From Flavobacteriales bacterium (GTDB lineage Bacteria > Bacteroidota > Bacteroidia > Flavobacteriales_F > PHOS-HE28): a stretch of DNA of 64,000 bases. Position numbers and translations under genes: made by a program. The stretch is taken from contig CP064979.1 in the NCBI GenBank assembly GCA_016699575.1, positions 1,674,001 through 1,738,000 on the forward strand, in the 5' to 3' direction. Shown in pieces: positions 63,892 to 64,000 of the stretch. Below the pieces are notes generated by a model, which had not been told where the DNA came from, did no database searches, and saw nothing but the letters and a program-made list of their open reading frames with translations. Positions within the stretch are counted from its first letter, which is position 1. Each line of letters begins with the position of its first letter.

Positions 63892-64000
63892 GGGTGGGGA
63901 GATTGATGTGCCTCACGCGGAGGCGCGGGGGACGCGGGGAAGTACACCGCACACGGAGGCACGGAGCCACGGAGAAGAGAACATTGGCAAGCGCATTCAT
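63892..64000. other. Window edge, no gene seen
   Basis: Purine/G-rich sequence with repeated CACGCGGAGGCGCGG-like and CACGGAG-like blocks; probably a low-complexity intergenic region before the cognate kinase gene. Confidence 0.3.

Overview
The window looks like a chromosomal stretch of a GC-rich Bacteroidota, probably a Flavobacteriales-type lineage. The support is: at least seven secreted proteins ending in Por/type IX (T9SS) sorting domains (YPNP-type type A tails and one FTPDGDGVND-type type B tail), the short Bacteroidota form of NuoG, a LytTR response regulator, and weak ribosome-binding sites with many ATGA overlaps. The lineage is my inference; no rRNA or ribosomal-protein marker is present.

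Layout. 0.2-2 kb: a small aromatic peptide gene and an aldehyde dehydrogenase of the aminomuconate-semialdehyde type. 2-9.7 kb: a 2,090-residue SpvB/FG-GAP/RHS polymorphic toxin, followed by a candidate immunity gene, a broken orphan copy of the toxin tip, and a second paralogous immunity gene. 9.8-18.7 kb: T9SS cargo genes, a histidine kinase/response regulator pair, an SDR oxidoreductase and a cargo protein with three near-identical 396-bp repeats. 18.7-29.1 kb (minus strand): complex I genes nuoG-H-I-J-K-L-M-N, with a polytopic membrane protein between nuoG and nuoH and an antitoxin/Doc toxin pair between nuoI and nuoJ; nuoA-F are not here. 29-34.5 kb: small lipoproteins, membrane proteins and a membrane-anchored winged-helix regulator.

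35.2-40.0 kb is the most unusual region: a slipin (SPFH) gene, a small basic protein of unknown function and the RNA ligase gene rtcB enclose a tRNA array. I can fold a Leu(CAG)-like tRNA without a long variable arm, then Arg(GCG), Gln(TTG), Pro(TGG), Asn(GTT), Asp(GTC), Ile(TAT), Lys(CTT), Phe(GAA), His(GTG) and Tyr(GTA). Between Leu and the slipin gene, two tRNAs appear with the 3' half before the 5' half, as in circularly permuted tRNA genes. My working hypothesis is an RNA-repair or anticodon-nuclease-resistance locus.

40.0-45.6 kb: a molybdenum formate dehydrogenase gene with associated unknown genes, flanked by a 39-bp duplicate of its 3' part and a decayed copy of its 5' end. 45.7-57 kb: a histidine kinase, a 1,311-residue type B T9SS protein, a ParE-type toxin-antitoxin pair, kynurenine-pathway genes for 3-hydroxyanthranilate dioxygenase and ACMS decarboxylase, another T9SS protein, and an MBOAT acyltransferase with an SGNH-like partner. 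57.1-58.3 kb: six tandem ~193-bp units, each made from the 3' half of the neighbouring tRNA-Ala(GGC), a non-anticodon hairpin and a terminator. 58.4-64 kb: a fructosamine kinase-family gene, a T9SS protein, a tail-fibre-like repeat protein and a LytTR regulator.

The dioxygenase, the decarboxylase and the distant aldehyde dehydrogenase would together take 3-hydroxyanthranilate to 2-aminomuconate. Complex I and the formate dehydrogenase fit a respiratory metabolism.
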